Shown here in pieces: positions 44,811 through 54,289 of a stretch of 64,000 bases of DNA. Each line of letters starts with the position of its first letter. Position 1 is the stretch's first letter. Source of the stretch: Defluviitoga tunisiensis (GTDB lineage Bacteria > Thermotogota > Thermotogae > Petrotogales > Petrotogaceae); NCBI RefSeq assembly GCF_000953715.1, contig NZ_LN824141.1:1676501-1740500 (forward strand), read 5' to 3'. Position numbers and translations under genes: made by a program. The notes below the pieces were generated by a model. The model saw only the letters and a list, made by a program, of their open reading frames with translations. It was not told the DNA's origin and did not search any database.

Positions 44811-45815
44811 TTAAGCTGATGTCCTTCTAATTACCAAAGGATCAAACTTTATGGACTTTCTTGAAGTTAAGGAATATTTTTCATTAATTTTATCCAGAAG
44901 GATATTGGTAGCTAGTTGACTCATTTCTTCTATTGGTTGTTTAATGGTTGTTAGCCCTATATTTTCTGTCCAAGGCTGTCCATCAACTCCAACTATGAAT
45001 ATATCTTTCCCAACTTCCAAATTAAGGTTATTAGCTGCCAAAATTAATCCATAACCAAATAAATCTGTAGTTGCGAAAAATCCAACAGGAAATTTTTGAA
45101 CTTTTTTTAATATCGACATAGCTTCATTTAATGCATAATGCAAATTTAATTCACTATGAAATATTCTTTTTGATGAAATTGAGATATTGTTTTTTATTAA
45201 TACCTCTTCAAAACCTTTAAACCTCTTTTTAAACACATCTGAGGTAAAAACAGTATCTGGTTCTATAAAAGTCATAACGTATAAATTGTCTGTTTTTTCA
45301 AGGAGGATATTCGCTGCAATTCTTCCAATTTGATTGTTATCTATATACACGCAATCATAATTATTAGATTCCATGTCTATCAAAACAACTGGTTTTTCTG
45401 TAGGTACAATCCCATCTTTAAATAGTTTCTTAACAGGAAGCGAAGACATTAGAATTCCATCTGAATGGTATAAAATTGAGCTTTTTTCCATAAACTTTTT
45501 TAATCTATATTCAGAAAGTAAGGGGAATATAGAGCTTTCATAATTATTTTCTATTAACACACAATCTACCGAATTAATTAACCTATCATAAAAATCGGTT
45601 CTTATCATAGGAACTACTATAGAAATAGAATTAGTTTTTCCTGAGACGAGCCCTCTTGCATAAGTATTGGGAACATATCCTAGAGTTTCAATAGCTTTAA
45701 GAACTTTTTGCACATTCTCCTTAGAAACATTTTTTTCTCCATTAATTACTCTTGAAACGGTTCCAACTGATACATTAGCCTCTTTTGCTACATCTTTAAT
45801 GGTAATTCTTGACAT
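44811..45815 (-). CDS. LacI family transcriptional regulator
   Basis: 334 residues. N-terminal HTH ITIKDVAKEANVSVGTVSRVINGE and the hinge GYVPNTYARGLVSGKTNSI, then a periplasmic-binding-like ligand domain (ISIVVPMIRTDFYDRLI, DGILMSSLP, GFFATTDLFGYGLI, VGVDGQPWTENIGLTTIKQP). First gene of the operon; the binding protein gene follows after 41 bases with a GGAGG site. The palindrome at 45831-45842 between its promoter and its start is a likely self-binding site. Confidence 0.93.
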   Translation of the reverse strand: MSRITIKDVAKEANVSVGTVSRVINGEKNVSKENVQKVLKAIETLGYVPNTYARGLVSGKTNSISIVVPMIRTDFYDRLINSVDCVLIENNYESSIFPLLSEYRLKKFMEKSSILYHSDGILMSSLPVKKLFKDGIVPTEKPVVLIDMESNNYDCVYIDNNQIGRIAANILLEKTDNLYVMTFIEPDTVFTSDVFKKRFKGFEEVLIKNNISISSKRIFHSELNLHYALNEAMSILKKVQKFPVGFFATTDLFGYGLILAANNLNLEVGKDIFIVGVDGQPWTENIGLTTIKQPIEEMSQLATNILLDKINEKYSLTSRKSIKFDPLVIRRTSA

Positions 45816-45830
45816 AATTGACCTCCTTAT

Positions 45831-45882
45831 TAAAACGTTTCATCGCTCAATTCATTATATCTTTTCTTAATTTTATAGTCAA
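45831..45882 (-). promoter_or_regulatory. Promoter and LacI-type operator of the sugar transport operon
   Basis: On the minus strand TTGACT (45877-45882), 17-base spacer, TATAAT (45854-45859). Just after the predicted start lies TGAAACGTTTTA (45842-45831), with the AACGTT centre common in LacI-family operators. Position near +5 to +16 suits repression. Confidence 0.8.
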
Positions 45883-46002
45883 GCATGAATATTCCTAAAT
45901 AATAGTCATTATCTTGAAATAAGTTTATTTAGAGTTAAATAAATTTAAATTTCTTTATTTTTGTGCATTTTCTTTAACTTTTTTTAATATTCATACATAT
46001 TT

Positions 46003-46031
46003 TTGTGTTAGAATAAATATATTATTATAAT
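46003..46031 (+). promoter_or_regulatory. Sigma-A promoter of glyA
   Basis: TTGTGT (46003-46008), 17-base spacer, TATAAT (46026-46031); about 40 bases before the ATG. Confidence 0.65.
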
Positions 46032-46070
46032 CTATTTTCTATAAGACATACATTTAAGAGGTGATTTTTA

Positions 46071-47342
46071 ATGTGGGAAGAAGTAAAAAATATCGATCCA
46101 GATGTTTATAACATACTGATTAAAGAACTTAAAAGACAAGAATATGGCTTAGAGCTAATAGCCTCTGAGAATTATGTTTCAAAGGCTGTTTTACAAACTA
46201 TGGGAAGTATCTTTACTAATAAATATGCTGAAGGATATCCTAGAAAAAGATATTATGGGGGATGCGAATTTGTAGATGAATTAGAAACTTTAGCTATTAA
46301 TCGAGCAAAAGAGCTTTTCCATGCACAATATGCTAATGTTCAACCGCATTCAGGATCACAAGCAAACATGGCTGTCTACTTTTCTCTTATGAAACCAGGT
46401 GACACGTTGATGGGAATGTCTCTAAATCATGGAGGACATTTAACTCATGGGGCCCCTGTAAATTTTTCTGGTGTTTTATACAATGTAGTTACTTATGGTG
46501 TAGATGAAGAAACTGAGACAATTAATTACGATGAAGTTGAAAAAATTGCGATTTCTTCAAAACCAAAGGTAATAGTCGCAGGAGGAAGTGCATATTCACG
46601 TATTATTGACTTTAAAAGATTTAGAGAAATCGCTGATAAAGTTGGTGCATATCTAGTTGTAGATATGGCCCATTTTGCAGGATTAGTTGCTGCTGGAATT
46701 CATCCTAATCCCGTAGAATACGCTCACGCTGTAACTTCTACAACGCATAAAACACTTAGGGGGCCTAGAGGTGGACTAATATTAACTAATGATAAAGATA
46801 TTTCAAAAGAAATAAATAAAGCAATTTTTCCCGGTATGCAAGGAGGACCTTTGGAGCATATAATAGCAGCAAAAGCTGTAGCGTTTAAGGAAGCAATGAG
46901 TGAAGATTTTAAACTATATCAAACTCAGATTGTAAAAAACGCTAAAAAATTAAGCAATGAGCTTTCGAAAAAAGGCATGAAGATTGTTTCTGGTGGAACT
47001 GATACACATTTATTTTTGATTGATTTATCAAACCTAAACATTACCGGTAAAGCTTTAGAAAAAGCGTTAGGAGAATGCAATATAACAGTAAATAAAAACA
47101 CTGTTCCAAAAGAAAAACGTCCTCCCTTTGTAACTAGCGGAATAAGAATTGGTACTCCTGCTGTAACTACCAGAGGAATGAAAGAAAAAGAAATGTCAAT
47201 AATAGCAGATCTTATAGTAAAAGTAACTATGAATATAAAAGACGAAGATGGTAATCTTGACAAAGATTTGATTGACGAAGTAAAAAGTGAGGTACTATCG
47301 CTCTGCCAAGATTATCCTATGTATGTAGATCTATTAAAATAA
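46071..47342 (+). CDS. glyA: Serine hydroxymethyltransferase
   Basis: PLP enzyme, serine plus THF to glycine plus methylene-THF. 423 residues. N-terminal [38 protein letters not shown] near 52, [17 protein letters not shown] near 202, PLP lysine in [14 protein letters not shown] near 228. [14 protein letters not shown] near the C-terminus is also conserved. AGAGG upstream. Convergent with the PBP2 gene, which ends 9 bases away. Confidence 0.97.
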   Translation: MWEEVKNIDPDVYNILIKELKRQEYGLELIASENYVSKAVLQTMGSIFTNKYAEGYPRKRYYGGCEFVDELETLAINRAKELFHAQYANVQPHSGSQANMAVYFSLMKPGDTLMGMSLNHGGHLTHGAPVNFSGVLYNVVTYGVDEETETINYDEVEKIAISSKPKVIVAGGSAYSRIIDFKRFREIADKVGAYLVVDMAHFAGLVAAGIHPNPVEYAHAVTSTTHKTLRGPRGGLILTNDKDISKEINKAIFPGMQGGPLEHIIAAKAVAFKEAMSEDFKLYQTQIVKNAKKLSNELSKKGMKIVSGGTDTHLFLIDLSNLNITGKALEKALGECNITVNKNTVPKEKRPPFVTSGIRIGTPAVTTRGMKEKEMSIIADLIVKVTMNIKDEDGNLDKDLIDEVKSEVLSLCQDYPMYVDLLK

Positions 47343-47351
47343 TCAACTTAT

Positions 47352-49055
47352 TTAGTAGTAATTTATAATTAAGTCATCTAGAATTTTACGTGCAACTGGG
47401 GCTGCTGTGTCTGACCCCATACCCCCATATTCAATAAAGACAACTATTGAATAATGGGGATTATTTGCTGGCAAAAAACCTGCAAACCATGAATGAGAGT
47501 GTTTCTCTCTATCAACTTGTGCAGTTCCTGTTTTTCCTGCTACAGTAATTGGAAAATCTTTAAAAGCAGGAAAAGCAGTACCTTGTTCGTAAGTTGGTCC
47601 CTCAAAAGTAGTAACTTCAATCATTCCTTGATAGATATATTTTAAATAATCATTGTTCAATTCATATTTATCTATCAAAATAGGTTCATATTTATTTATA
47701 ATATTTCCTAAAAAATCTTCTTCTTTCATAAATAAATTAAATTTATAATAAGTGCCTCGTGTAGCTAAAATGTTGTACATCCTTAAAATTTGTATTGGTG
47801 TCATAGTAGTTGCACTCTGACCTATATACACTCTAAGAGTTTCTCCAGGGTACCATACCTCTCCCAAATTATCAAGCTTCCACTTTCTTCCAGGAAAATT
47901 ACCTCTTTTTTCAAAAGGAATATCTATTGAAGTGGGTTCAACTAATTTAAATTTATCCGCATACCCTTCTAAATAATCGATACCTAAGTTTTCACCCAAC
48001 CAATAGTAGTAACTATTAACAGAAGCTCTTATTGACTTGATCAAATTAGTCTCTCCATGACCCTGGGGGTTCCAATCTTCAAGTTGATCAATAATTACGC
48101 CATTAGCATTTTTTAAATAATAGATTCCTGTTGAATTAATTGTTGCATATGGTGATACTCCTGCTTCTAACGCACTATAAGCTATAAAAGGTTTGATTAT
48201 AGAGCCTGGCGGGTAGCATGATGAAACAGCACGGTTAACTAATATTTTATTTTTATCATTTAAAATCTTTTTATATTCTAAACTGTTCATACCTTCTGAA
48301 AACATATTAGGATCGGGTGAAGGATAACTGACAAATACTAATATCTCGCCAGTATTCGGATCTGAAATAAGAATCACACCATTATGATTAGAATCTTTCA
48401 TATAGTTATAAGCCTTAATTTGTAAGTCCAAATCTAAACTCAAAACAATATTGTTTCCAGGAATTGAATGAGTTTTTTCAACTAATTGTGTACTGCCTTT
48501 ACTCGAAGACATTATTAACATATTATATCCATAATTTCCTCGTAATTTTTCATCATAGACCATTTCTAAACCTGTTCTAGGATAGCCTTCATTGTCTACA
48601 TATCCTAAAACATGATATAACGATTCATGAGCATATTTTCTTAAGTATTTTTCCTGTACCACTAGGTTCGAATCAAGATTAGCTATTTTTAAGGCTTGCA
48701 CAGAGTTTATATTCAAAATAACTTTCTTTTGAAAATTCAATTTATCTATTACAGTATTGGGATTATCTACTGAATCTTTTAAAATCGAGTATAATTTTTT
48801 CTCGGTATCTTCTTTTAAAATACCCCCCAAATTGGAAATTTGATAAATTTTTTCATTCCAAGCCAATAATTTACCATTTCTATCATAAATTTTGCCTCTT
48901 TCTGGTTGTTCAACTAAAATTCGTGTACTTATATCTTGTACTTTTAAGGTGTACTGTTCCCAATCTACTACTTGAAGTTGAAAAGAACGTAAGAACATTA
49001 AACAGAAAGAAATCAGAAATAGTAAAAATAATAATTTAACTCTTTTCTCTTTCAT
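47352..49055 (-). CDS. mrdA: Penicillin-binding protein 2 (elongation transpeptidase)
   Basis: 567 residues. One N-terminal membrane segment, then the dimerisation region (STRILVEQPERGKIYDRNGKLLAWN) and the transpeptidase domain: SxxK in PPGSIIKPF, SxN in RASVNSYYYW, KTG in VAGKTGTAQ. Works with MreBCD and RodA in cell elongation. Its start overlaps mreD by 20 bases and it is the last gene of mreB-mreC-mreD-mrdA. rodA is not here. Confidence 0.95.
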   Translation of the reverse strand: MKEKRVKLLFLLFLISFCLMFLRSFQLQVVDWEQYTLKVQDISTRILVEQPERGKIYDRNGKLLAWNEKIYQISNLGGILKEDTEKKLYSILKDSVDNPNTVIDKLNFQKKVILNINSVQALKIANLDSNLVVQEKYLRKYAHESLYHVLGYVDNEGYPRTGLEMVYDEKLRGNYGYNMLIMSSSKGSTQLVEKTHSIPGNNIVLSLDLDLQIKAYNYMKDSNHNGVILISDPNTGEILVFVSYPSPDPNMFSEGMNSLEYKKILNDKNKILVNRAVSSCYPPGSIIKPFIAYSALEAGVSPYATINSTGIYYLKNANGVIIDQLEDWNPQGHGETNLIKSIRASVNSYYYWLGENLGIDYLEGYADKFKLVEPTSIDIPFEKRGNFPGRKWKLDNLGEVWYPGETLRVYIGQSATTMTPIQILRMYNILATRGTYYKFNLFMKEEDFLGNIINKYEPILIDKYELNNDYLKYIYQGMIEVTTFEGPTYEQGTAFPAFKDFPITVAGKTGTAQVDREKHSHSWFAGFLPANNPHYSIVVFIEYGGMGSDTAAPVARKILDDLIINYY

Positions 49056-49449
49056 TTATCATCAACCTCATGTTTACAAAATAAGCAATTGTCATTATTA
49101 TCAATCCAATTATAGACGAAGAAAAAGATTTAGTTATTAAGCTTAAATAGAAAGAAAGAATACTAAAAATAAATATATCTTTAAAATAATTCATTTTAAA
49201 ATCTTGAAGAAGTAAAATTAATAATAAAAAAATAGAAAAAAAGATAATGGATATAAAATTTAATTCGAATCGTGAACTAAAATAGAGGATTGTATATAAA
49301 AAGGTAAAGTATAGAGGGAATAAATTTGTTTTTTCAAATTCAATAGTATAAACAGCAAAAATAGGGAAAATAAAACACAGAGTTTCTCCGAGCCATCTAT
49401 CAAACGATGCGGTAAATAAGGCTAAAAGCAAATAAATAATGAACTTCAT
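49036..49449 (-). CDS. mreD: Rod shape-determining protein MreD
   Basis: 137 residues, small integral membrane protein with about four to five membrane segments. Low sequence conservation; assignment rests on size, topology and position between mreC and the PBP2 gene. Confidence 0.8.
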   Translation of the reverse strand: MKFIIYLLLALFTASFDRWLGETLCFIFPIFAVYTIEFEKTNLFPLYFTFLYTILYFSSRFELNFISIIFFSIFLLLILLLQDFKMNYFKDIFIFSILSFYLSLITKSFSSSIIGLIIMTIAYFVNMRLMINEREKS

Positions 49450-49474
49450 AAATTCATCTCTCTCTTATACTAAA

Positions 49475-50155
49475 TTAATATGGAAAAATATATACAAGAT
49501 AGCTTTGATTTCTAAAGGGCTTAAAAAGATAAAATTCACCATATTTTGAAACTAGATCTCCAATTAGAAAAGTGTTTTTACTACTTTCTTCACTTATATA
49601 AAAAGGTAAATCTAAAAGAAGCTTTAAATTATCTTGACTCAAAATATAATTATCGGGTATCTCAACAAGTAAATCTCCATGATTCTCTTTTATTAAAACG
49701 TCCAAATTCTCTACTCTTCCAAATAATATTTGATTTCCCCAACCAATTTTTCTAACTAAAATATTGTTTGAATAAACTTTTTCTACAAATCCTAACAAAA
49801 TACCCTCTTCATTCACTACCAAGTAATTTTCGTCAATGTTATTATCTCTAGTTAGCACTGTAAAATTCCTATTTGTTTCTCTTAAAATTATTCCATAGTA
49901 TATGCCAATACCTTTATCTTCAACGTTTTTATCTTCAACTATAAAAAAAGGATTCCTTTGAACTGATTGTAAAACACTGTTTAATATTTCTTCACTCACA
50001 CTTCTTGATTCTATTTTTGAATAAAGGCGTGAAAACAAATAATTACCTGGAAACATTATAATTTCCACTATGTTTGAAGAAGCATTTATAAATAGATTAA
50101 AAAAAATTGTAATAAAGATTAATAACGTTAAAAATAACAAACCTGCATGTCTCAT
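49475..50155 (-). CDS. mreC: Rod shape-determining protein MreC
   Basis: 226 residues, shorter than usual. An N-terminal membrane anchor is followed by a short coiled-coil-prone stretch (ASSNIVEIIMFPGNYLFSRLYSKIESRSVSEEIL) and a beta-rich domain (GIYYGIILRETNRNFTVLTRDNNIDENYLV, GILLGFVEKVYSNNILVRKIGWGNQILFGRV), matching the MreC fold. Scaffold linking MreB to PBP2. Lies between mreB and mreD. Confidence 0.88.
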   Translation of the reverse strand: MRHAGLLFLTLLIFITIFFNLFINASSNIVEIIMFPGNYLFSRLYSKIESRSVSEEILNSVLQSVQRNPFFIVEDKNVEDKGIGIYYGIILRETNRNFTVLTRDNNIDENYLVVNEEGILLGFVEKVYSNNILVRKIGWGNQILFGRVENLDVLIKENHGDLLVEIPDNYILSQDNLKLLLDLPFYISEESSKNTFLIGDLVSKYGEFYLFKPFRNQSYLVYIFPY

Positions 50156-50165
50156 TTTATAGCTT

Positions 50166-51173
50166 TCAAAGCGTTCTTAAAATATTTATTTTATCTATAA
50201 CTAATCCTGCACCTCTTGCAACACAGGTTATTGGATCATCCGCCACAATTACCCTAATAAATGTTTCCTTTTCAATAAGTTCTTTCATGCCTTTTATCAT
50301 GGCACCTCCACCTGCAAGAAATATACCTTTATTTACTATATCATATAATAACTCTGGAGGAGTCTCTTCTATAGCTGATTTAATATTTTCAATTATCTTT
50401 CCAACAGAATTTTTAATTGCCTGTCTAACTTCATAACCAGAAACCTGAATAGTTTTTGGTAAACCAGATAATACATCTAGTCCCACTATTTCCATGCTCA
50501 ACTTATTATTCTCGTCACTATCATATACATTACCTATTTCCATTTTTATCCTTTCGGCTGTTTTTTCGCCGATAACTATGTTATATCTTGTTTTTATATA
50601 ATCCATTATTTCTTGATCCATTTGATCTCCTGCTACTCGTAGTGATTTAGATAATACGATATTTCCAAGAGAAATAACTGCTATTTCTGTTGTCCCTCCA
50701 CCAATATCTACAATCATATTACCAGATGGTTCTTCCACATCTAATCCTGCGCCAATAGCTGTCGCCATAGCTTCTTCTATTAAAAAAGCCTTACTTGCAC
50801 CTGCATCTAAAGCAGCCTCTCTCAAAGCACTTTTTTCAACCTCGGTTGCCCCTGTCGGAACTCCAACAACAACAACTGGCTTTAGGATAACAAAGTTACC
50901 AACTGCTGCATTAATATAATATTTTAACATAGCAACTGCCACGTTGTAGTCAGCTATCACGCCTTCCTTTAAAGGTCTAATGGCAAAAATATTAGCAGGT
51001 GTTTTTCCAATCATCTTTTTAGCTTCGATACCAACACAGATTATCTCGCCATTATCCCGATTAAGAGCAATAACGGAGGGTTCATTTAAAATAACTCCTT
51101 TTCCTTTCATATATACAATTGTATTGGCTGTTCCTAGGTCTATGCCAAGGTAACTCCTCATATAAGATTTCAT
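50166..51173 (-). CDS. mreB: Rod shape-determining protein MreB
   Basis: Bacterial actin that guides cell-wall synthesis. 335 residues. Phosphate 1 YLGIDLGTANTIVYMKGKG near residue 8, PTGATEVEKSALREAA near 125, phosphate 2 MIVDIGGGTTEIAVIS near 157, adenosine motif IFLAGGGAMIKG near 292. ATG preceded by AAGGAGGA. First gene of the leftward shape operon; divergent from the polyamine regulator gene. Confidence 0.97.
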   Translation of the reverse strand: MKSYMRSYLGIDLGTANTIVYMKGKGVILNEPSVIALNRDNGEIICVGIEAKKMIGKTPANIFAIRPLKEGVIADYNVAVAMLKYYINAAVGNFVILKPVVVVGVPTGATEVEKSALREAALDAGASKAFLIEEAMATAIGAGLDVEEPSGNMIVDIGGGTTEIAVISLGNIVLSKSLRVAGDQMDQEIMDYIKTRYNIVIGEKTAERIKMEIGNVYDSDENNKLSMEIVGLDVLSGLPKTIQVSGYEVRQAIKNSVGKIIENIKSAIEETPPELLYDIVNKGIFLAGGGAMIKGMKELIEKETFIRVIVADDPITCVARGAGLVIDKINILRTL

Positions 51174-51315
51174 ATTCTAAAAAATCCTCCTTAGGTCTTA
51201 TTGTAATTTTTATTTAATCAGGAAAAAGATAAAAAATTATTTTTTATATCTATATTAGTATAACACAGAAAAAATATATTTGAGATTTTAGCAACATAAA
51301 TTTAAATAAATGTGA

Positions 51316-51365
51316 TTGACAAAAACATAGAAAAAGTTTATAATATTAAACAGATAGTTTAATAT
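51316..51365 (+). promoter_or_regulatory. Promoter with operator-like inverted repeat before the XRE-speD-speE operon
   Basis: TTGACA (51316-51321), 17-base spacer, TATAAT (51339-51344). The perfect inverted repeat ATATTAAAC (51343-51351) - agata - GTTTAATAT (51357-51365) begins at the -10 box and covers the start site. The same repeat occurs at the second speE gene (56681-56703), with a similar -10 position. Confidence 0.85.
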
Positions 51366-51421
51366 ATAATATTTTTAAAAAATGAAATTTGTATAGGAAC
51401 ACCGCATTTGGAGGTATTTTT

Positions 51422-51958
51422 ATGAAAATCGGTGAAAAAATAAAAAGTTTAAGGATTATGAGAAATATGACTCAAGAAGAATTAGCTGTAAGATCAGATT
51501 TAACAAAGGGTTTTATTTCTCAAGTTGAAAGAGACTTAACTTCCCCGACTATAGAAAGTTTAGAAATGATTTTAAGGGCTCTTGGAACAGATTTAAAGGA
51601 ATTCTTTTCAAATCTAGAAAACAAAGAAAAAGTTGTTTATACAAAAGAGGATAGAATTCCTATATATGATACTCCTGAAGGTGTTTATGAAGAACTCTTG
51701 TTAACAGCTAGCGATCCAAAAAATATTGAACCTTCTTTTATTATACTTGATCCAAACAAAGCAACGGAAATTGAAAAGCCTCATGAAGGAGTAGAATTCG
51801 GGTTTGTTATTGAAGGTACAATTGAGCTTCATTTAAACAAAGAAACATATATAATAGATACTGGAGAATGTTTCTTTTTTACACCAAATAAGAAACACTA
51901 CATAAAAAATAAAAGTAAAAATCAAAAAGCAAAATTTATTTGGATAGAAATATTTTAA
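51422..51958 (+). CDS. XRE family transcriptional regulator with C-terminal cupin domain
   Basis: 178 residues from the ATG at 51422, preceded by GGAGG; an upstream TTG at 51389 would include that site. N-terminal HTH: IGEKIKSLRIMRNMTQEELAVRSDLTKGFISQVERDLTSPTIESLEMILRALG. C-terminal cupin: EKPHEGVEFGFVIEGTIELHL, then IIDTGECFFFTPNKKHYIKNKS. This PuuR-like architecture often senses polyamines or amino acids. It is in an operon with speD and speE, so it probably regulates polyamine synthesis through the repeat at 51343-51365, likely its own binding site. Ligand unproven. Confidence 0.9.
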   Translation: MKIGEKIKSLRIMRNMTQEELAVRSDLTKGFISQVERDLTSPTIESLEMILRALGTDLKEFFSNLENKEKVVYTKEDRIPIYDTPEGVYEELLLTASDPKNIEPSFIILDPNKATEIEKPHEGVEFGFVIEGTIELHLNKETYIIDTGECFFFTPNKKHYIKNKSKNQKAKFIWIEIF

Positions 51959-51972
51959 AGGAGGAGTGAGAG

Positions 51973-52371
51973 ATGGCAAAATTTTTAGGTAGGCATTTAA
52001 TAGCTGAGCTATATGATTGTGACGAAGAAATACTAAACAACGTTACTGAAATTGAATACCAAATGACTAAAGCAGCTATTGAATGTGGGGCAACAATTGT
52101 AACATCCACCTTTCACCGTTTTTTACCTCATGGAGTGAGCGGTGCAATAATAATTTCGGAATCCCATCTAGCTATTCATACTTGGCCTGAATATAAATAT
52201 GCCTCGTTGGATATCTATACATGTGGAGATTCCGTTGATCCCTGGGTAGCTTTTAATTATTTAAAAGATGCTTTTAAATCTGGTAGGCAAGAAGTAATTG
52301 AAAATAAACGTGGCATGTTCGAAACTATTGGAGTTCCAAATGATTCATTACATAAAGTTGAGGTGAAATAA
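51973..52371 (+). CDS. speD: S-adenosylmethionine decarboxylase proenzyme
   Basis: Pyruvoyl enzyme giving decarboxylated SAM, the aminopropyl donor. 132 residues, prokaryotic small form. Self-cleavage site Glu-Ser in IIISESHLAIHTWPEYKYASLDIYTCGD near residues 60-86, with the His and Cys helpers. GGAGG upstream; the stop overlaps the speE start (TAATG). Confidence 0.96.
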   Translation: MAKFLGRHLIAELYDCDEEILNNVTEIEYQMTKAAIECGATIVTSTFHRFLPHGVSGAIIISESHLAIHTWPEYKYASLDIYTCGDSVDPWVAFNYLKDAFKSGRQEVIENKRGMFETIGVPNDSLHKVEVK

Positions 52372-53237
52372 TGTCAGAAAAGGTTTATCCCCCTTTCATT
52401 TTTAATGAGTTTGATAGAATAAACAAATTTGGTTTATTTATGGATGTTGAAAAGGTCATTTATTCTGGGGTCACTAAATTTCAGAGAATTGATATCTTCG
52501 AAACTAAGGCATTCGGAAAAGTATTCACGCTAGATGGAGTAACGATGACCAGGGATTCAGATGAGTTCGTATATCATGAGATGATCTCTCACGTTCCTCT
52601 ATTTCTCCACGAAAATCCTAAAAAAGTGCTTGTAATAGGTGGAGGGGACGGTGGAACAGTTAGAGAAGTTTTAAAACACCCTTCTATAGAAAAAGTTATT
52701 ATGTGTGAATTGGACGAAGAGGTTGTGGAAGCAACCAAAAAATATTTACCTAATTTGTCCTATGAACTTAATAACCCTAAAGTTCATCTTGTATTTGAAG
52801 ATGGTAGTAAATTCATAAAAAACTTTAATAATGAATTTGATGTAATTATAATTGATTCAACTGATCCCACTGAAGGTGGAGGAGGCGCTCTTTATACAGA
52901 AAGTTTTTACCAGGATTGTTTTAAAGCACTCACGGAAAATGGTGTCTTTACCGCTCAAACGGAAGATCCTTTCTTAAAGAAAGAGTGGATGGTCAGAGCC
53001 TATAAAAGTATTAGCTCAGTATTCAACGTTGCTAAACTATACTTAGGGTTTGTTCCTCAATATCCCCCAGGCACATGGTCATGGACATTTGCATCAAAAA
53101 ATATAGACCCAATAAAAGATTTTAATCCAGAAAAAGTTAGGAACTTTGATAAAGAATTAAAGTACTATAATGAGGAGATGCATGTAGCTTCTTTTGCATT
53201 ACCTAATTTTGTAAAAAAGATGATAAAAGATATATAA
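52371..53237 (+). CDS. speE: Polyamine aminopropyltransferase (spermidine synthase-like), copy 1
   Basis: Moves the aminopropyl group from decarboxylated SAM to a diamine, releasing methylthioadenosine. 288 residues. KVLVIGGGDGGTVREVL near residue 85 is the SAM-like motif, CELDEEVVEATKKYLP follows, the catalytic DSTDPTEGGGGALYTESFY motif is near 164, and FDKELKYYNEEMHVASFALPNF near the end is typical. Copy-1-specific residues are VTMTRDSDEF, TEDPFLKKEWM and FVPQYPPGTW. Cotranslated with speD. Ends in the same terminator as copy 2. Confidence 0.95.
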   Translation: MSEKVYPPFIFNEFDRINKFGLFMDVEKVIYSGVTKFQRIDIFETKAFGKVFTLDGVTMTRDSDEFVYHEMISHVPLFLHENPKKVLVIGGGDGGTVREVLKHPSIEKVIMCELDEEVVEATKKYLPNLSYELNNPKVHLVFEDGSKFIKNFNNEFDVIIIDSTDPTEGGGGALYTESFYQDCFKALTENGVFTAQTEDPFLKKEWMVRAYKSISSVFNVAKLYLGFVPQYPPGTWSWTFASKNIDPIKDFNPEKVRNFDKELKYYNEEMHVASFALPNFVKKMIKDI

Positions 53238-53267
53238 AAAACTTCGCTTATTTTAGCGAAGTTTTTT
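53236..53267. terminator. Terminator after speE copy 1
   Basis: ACTTCGCT (53241-53248) - tatttt - AGCGAAGT (53255-53262) with A- and T-runs on both sides. Same sequence as after speE copy 2. Also serves the convergent radical SAM gene. Confidence 0.9.
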
Positions 53268-53272
53268 ATTAT

Positions 53273-54289
53273 TTATTTTATATATATCTTATCCCTGTTA
53301 AAGTACCTTTCGAGAAATAAGACTACGTAGTTTAACATTTCCTCCTTAAGATCTTTCGGATAAGAAGCAACACCTTCAACAGTTTCGTAAGGAAAGAATG
53401 AAATGGGAGAATTAGAAAAACTTTTCATCCTTCTTAAATAGTTTATAGGTATTCTAAAGACTCCTACGGTTATGGAATTGATTAAATTTATATCTATTTT
53501 TGTTACTAAGTACTCCAAAAATTCTTTGTAAATAATTTTCCAAGGCTTCCCGGTGTATATTAGTGGATCTAACGCTAAATTTATTTTCCAATCTCTTTTC
53601 AACAGTTGAGATATAGCGTTTAGTCTAGCTTCCAATGAGGGCGTTTTCTTTTCATACTGAACAATAATGTCAGAAGGAGCCAAGCTCCAAGATAATATCA
53701 AATTATCTAAAGATTTATATTTTATAAACTTCTTCCACAGAACACTCTTCGTTCTTATTTCCACGGTAATTTTAGGATTCTTCTCAACAAAATTATACCA
53801 TTCATTTAAAAACGGATAAATTTCATCAAAAATTAGAATATCAGAATCATACGAAATGCTGAGATATAACTTGTTTTTTGTATTAAGTAATCTAGCAATT
53901 TCATTAAAATAATCATTCAAATTTACAAAAAAAACTATATTGGAAGATAAATTCATACCTTTTAGATAACAATAATCACAATCAAACAAACAATTTAATA
54001 TGAAATTGGTGTAGTAAAAGTGTTCTTCTTCAAAATTATGGCATAGTCTAGAACCTTTATAAAAAAATCCTTCTTTTTTTTCTCCTACAATCAAAGAAGG
54101 TGATAATTTTTGTAGATATGGATTTTGATTTTTTCTTGAAAATACCTCGTTATAATTCTCTATTCTTACTATCTTACTTCTTGGAAATCTATCAATAATG
54201 TATTGAGTTATTGGAAAATCGAACACAGAATTTTCAATATATATATGAGAAAATGAATTAGCTATATAGTTGGTGTTTGATTTGATCAA
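53273..54289 (-). CDS. Spore photoproduct lyase-like radical SAM protein
   Basis: 338 residues. Cluster motif CLFDCDYCYLKG near residue 99 is C-x3-C-x2-C in the same surroundings as SplB (NLNDYFNEI follows, matching its VNLDDIF). YDSDILIFDEIYPF near 150 aligns with SplB's ACTSDIVGID, but the hydrogen-donor Cys position is Tyr. Later segments WSLAPSDIIVQYEKKTPSLEARLNAISQLLKRDWKINLALDPLIY match the family. TTG start, overlapping the upstream gene by 32 bases. DNA photoproduct repair is not assured; function could differ. Seems not sporulation-linked here. Confidence 0.8.
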   Translation of the reverse strand: MIKSNTNYIANSFSHIYIENSVFDFPITQYIIDRFPRSKIVRIENYNEVFSRKNQNPYLQKLSPSLIVGEKKEGFFYKGSRLCHNFEEEHFYYTNFILNCLFDCDYCYLKGMNLSSNIVFFVNLNDYFNEIARLLNTKNKLYLSISYDSDILIFDEIYPFLNEWYNFVEKNPKITVEIRTKSVLWKKFIKYKSLDNLILSWSLAPSDIIVQYEKKTPSLEARLNAISQLLKRDWKINLALDPLIYTGKPWKIIYKEFLEYLVTKIDINLINSITVGVFRIPINYLRRMKSFSNSPISFFPYETVEGVASYPKDLKEEMLNYVVLFLERYFNRDKIYIK

